From a gamma proteobacterium HTCC2207 (GTDB taxonomy: Bacteria > Pseudomonadota > Gammaproteobacteria > Pseudomonadales > Porticoccaceae), in assembly GCA_905182855.1 (NCBI GenBank), contig CAJJDA010000002.1, positions 1 to 64,000 of the forward strand: a stretch of 64,000 bases of DNA. Direction: 5' to 3'. A program made the position numbers and the translations under genes. Positions 62,750 through 64,000 of this stretch are shown here, in pieces (position 1 is the stretch's first letter; each line of letters opens with the position of its first letter). The notes beneath the pieces were generated by a model. That model had not been told where the DNA came from, did not search any database, and worked only from the letters and a program-made list of their open reading frames with translations.

Positions 62750-64000
62750 GTGGAAGCATTTGTAGGGCAACTTAACGGTATTATTTGGAGTGATGCGCTA
62801 ATTTGTCTTTGCCTGGGTGCAGGACTGTATTTTTCGATACGTACGAGGTTTTTGCAGGTGCGACATTTTGGCCACATGATAAAGCTGATGTTTGAAGGCA
62901 CCAGTTCTCCGTCAGGGATCTCTTCGTTTCAGGCTTTGACTATGTCTCTCTCTGGACGGATTGGTACTGGCAACATCGCAGGTGTTGCCACCGCCATTGC
63001 GATGGGTGGGCCGGGGGCTGTTTTCTGGATGTGGATGGTTGCCTTTTTGGGCGCCTCTACCGCGTATATTGAAGCTACGTTGGCGCAGATATATAAAGAA
63101 AAAGATCAGAACGGCCTATATCGTGGTGGCCCAGCTTACTATATCGAAAAAGCTATGGGACAGAAGTGGTACGCCACATTATTCTCAGTGGCTACCATTA
63201 TTGCCATGGGCTTTTGCCTCCCGGGCATTCAAGCGAACAGTATTGTGGGCGCTATGGAAAACGCCTGGAGCATACCGCCAGTAGCCACTGTCGTATTTCT
63301 CTGTGTCAGTCTCGCCCTTATCGTTTTTGGGGGTGTTAAGCGGATTGCCCGCTTCGCTCAGGTGGCCGTACCGGGCATGGCGGTGGGCTATATCCTTATT
63401 GCGCTACTAGTGATTGTCGCCAATATAGACATGGTGCCTGCCATGGTTAAACTTATTTTTAATAGCGCCTTTGGTCTAGAGGCGGGTTACGGCGCGATTA
63501 TTGGTATGGCGGTGCAGTGGGGCGTTAAGCGTGGTGTTTACTCTAATGAAGCAGGGCAGGGAAGCTCACCCCATGCTGCGGCTGCGGCAGAAGTGTCGCA
63601 TCCAGCTAAGCAGGGTTTGGTGCAGGCATTTTCAGTTTATATAGACACATTGCTTATCTGTACCGCAACTGCATTTATGATTCTTCTGACCGGGCTTTAC
63701 AACGTACAGGGTGTTGACGGCGGCATGCTCTACATGGGACTCGCGGGTGTTGAAGCGGGCCCAGCTTATGTTCAGGCATCATTCGATACGGTTCTGCCGG
63801 GATATGGCAGTGGTATTTTGGCTATCTCATTATTGTTCTTTGCCTTTACTACGATTCTTGCCTACTACTATATTGCCGAAACCAACGTTATGTACATCAA
63901 CCGAAAAATGCATCGTGCCTGGTTGGTGTTCGCTCTTAAAGTGCTTGTGTTGTCATCGGTGGTCTACGGTGGGCTGAAAACGGCCGCGGTTGCATGGGCG
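62750..64000 (+). CDS. Alanine/glycine:cation symporter (AGCS), partial at window end
   Basis: RBS aggag then GTG; VEAFVGQLNGIIWSDALICLCLGAGLYFSIRTRF...SLSGRIGTGNIAGVATAIAMGGPGAVFWMW...GVKRGVYSNEAGQGSSPHAAAAAEVSHP; open to window edge. Confidence 0.93.
   Translation, partial: MEAFVGQLNGIIWSDALICLCLGAGLYFSIRTRFLQVRHFGHMIKLMFEGTSSPSGISSFQALTMSLSGRIGTGNIAGVATAIAMGGPGAVFWMWMVAFLGASTAYIEATLAQIYKEKDQNGLYRGGPAYYIEKAMGQKWYATLFSVATIIAMGFCLPGIQANSIVGAMENAWSIPPVATVVFLCVSLALIVFGGVKRIARFAQVAVPGMAVGYILIALLVIVANIDMVPAMVKLIFNSAFGLEAGYGAIIGMAVQWGVKRGVYSNEAGQGSSPHAAAAAEVSHPAKQGLVQAFSVYIDTLLICTATAFMILLTGLYNVQGVDGGMLYMGLAGVEAGPAYVQASFDTVLPGYGSGILAISLLFFAFTTILAYYYIAETNVMYINRKMHRAWLVFALKVLVLSSVVYGGLKTAAVAWA

Noticed and set aside
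1-64000. CRISPR arrays, IS elements, prophage, rRNA
   Set aside because: No regularly spaced repeats, transposase or integrase ORFs, phage structural genes or rRNA sequence were seen.

Overview
The window is a gene-dense chromosomal segment that looks gammaproteobacterial. Several blocks follow the Pseudomonas/E. coli order: lolB-ispE-tRNA-Gln-prs-rplY-pth-ychF-tRNA-Met; hemA-prfA-prmC; bamE/fur and ratA-rnfH; pcnB-folK next to a CbrA/CbrB-like two-component system, then gluQRS-dksA-sfsA; serB-efp-epmA; rplM-rpsI-petA-petBC-sspA-sspB; and dolP-diaA-yraN-lpoA//rsmI. I saw no rRNA, CRISPR array, prophage or IS element. The observations most worth a second look are: (1) a 6-oxocamphor-hydrolase-like crotonase with its catalytic residues conserved, next to two luciferase-like monooxygenases; (2) a CbrB-like regulator that has lost the GAFTGA and Walker B regions, a putative CA-motif sRNA between it and pcnB, and an unlisted 58-aa CbrX-like ORF overlapping cbrA; (3) a fused cytochrome b/cytochrome c1 gene; (4) two genuinely decayed genes, an HvfX/DoxX-like gene and a Sel1-repeat gene; (5) five conserved genes (smpB, a deoxynucleoside kinase, a thiolase, diaA, rsmI) that each need one single-base frame correction, which could be sequence error, recent mutation or recoding; (6) divergent lpoA and rsmI start codons that overlap. 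All calls come from reading the sequence and the supplied translations; no database search was run.
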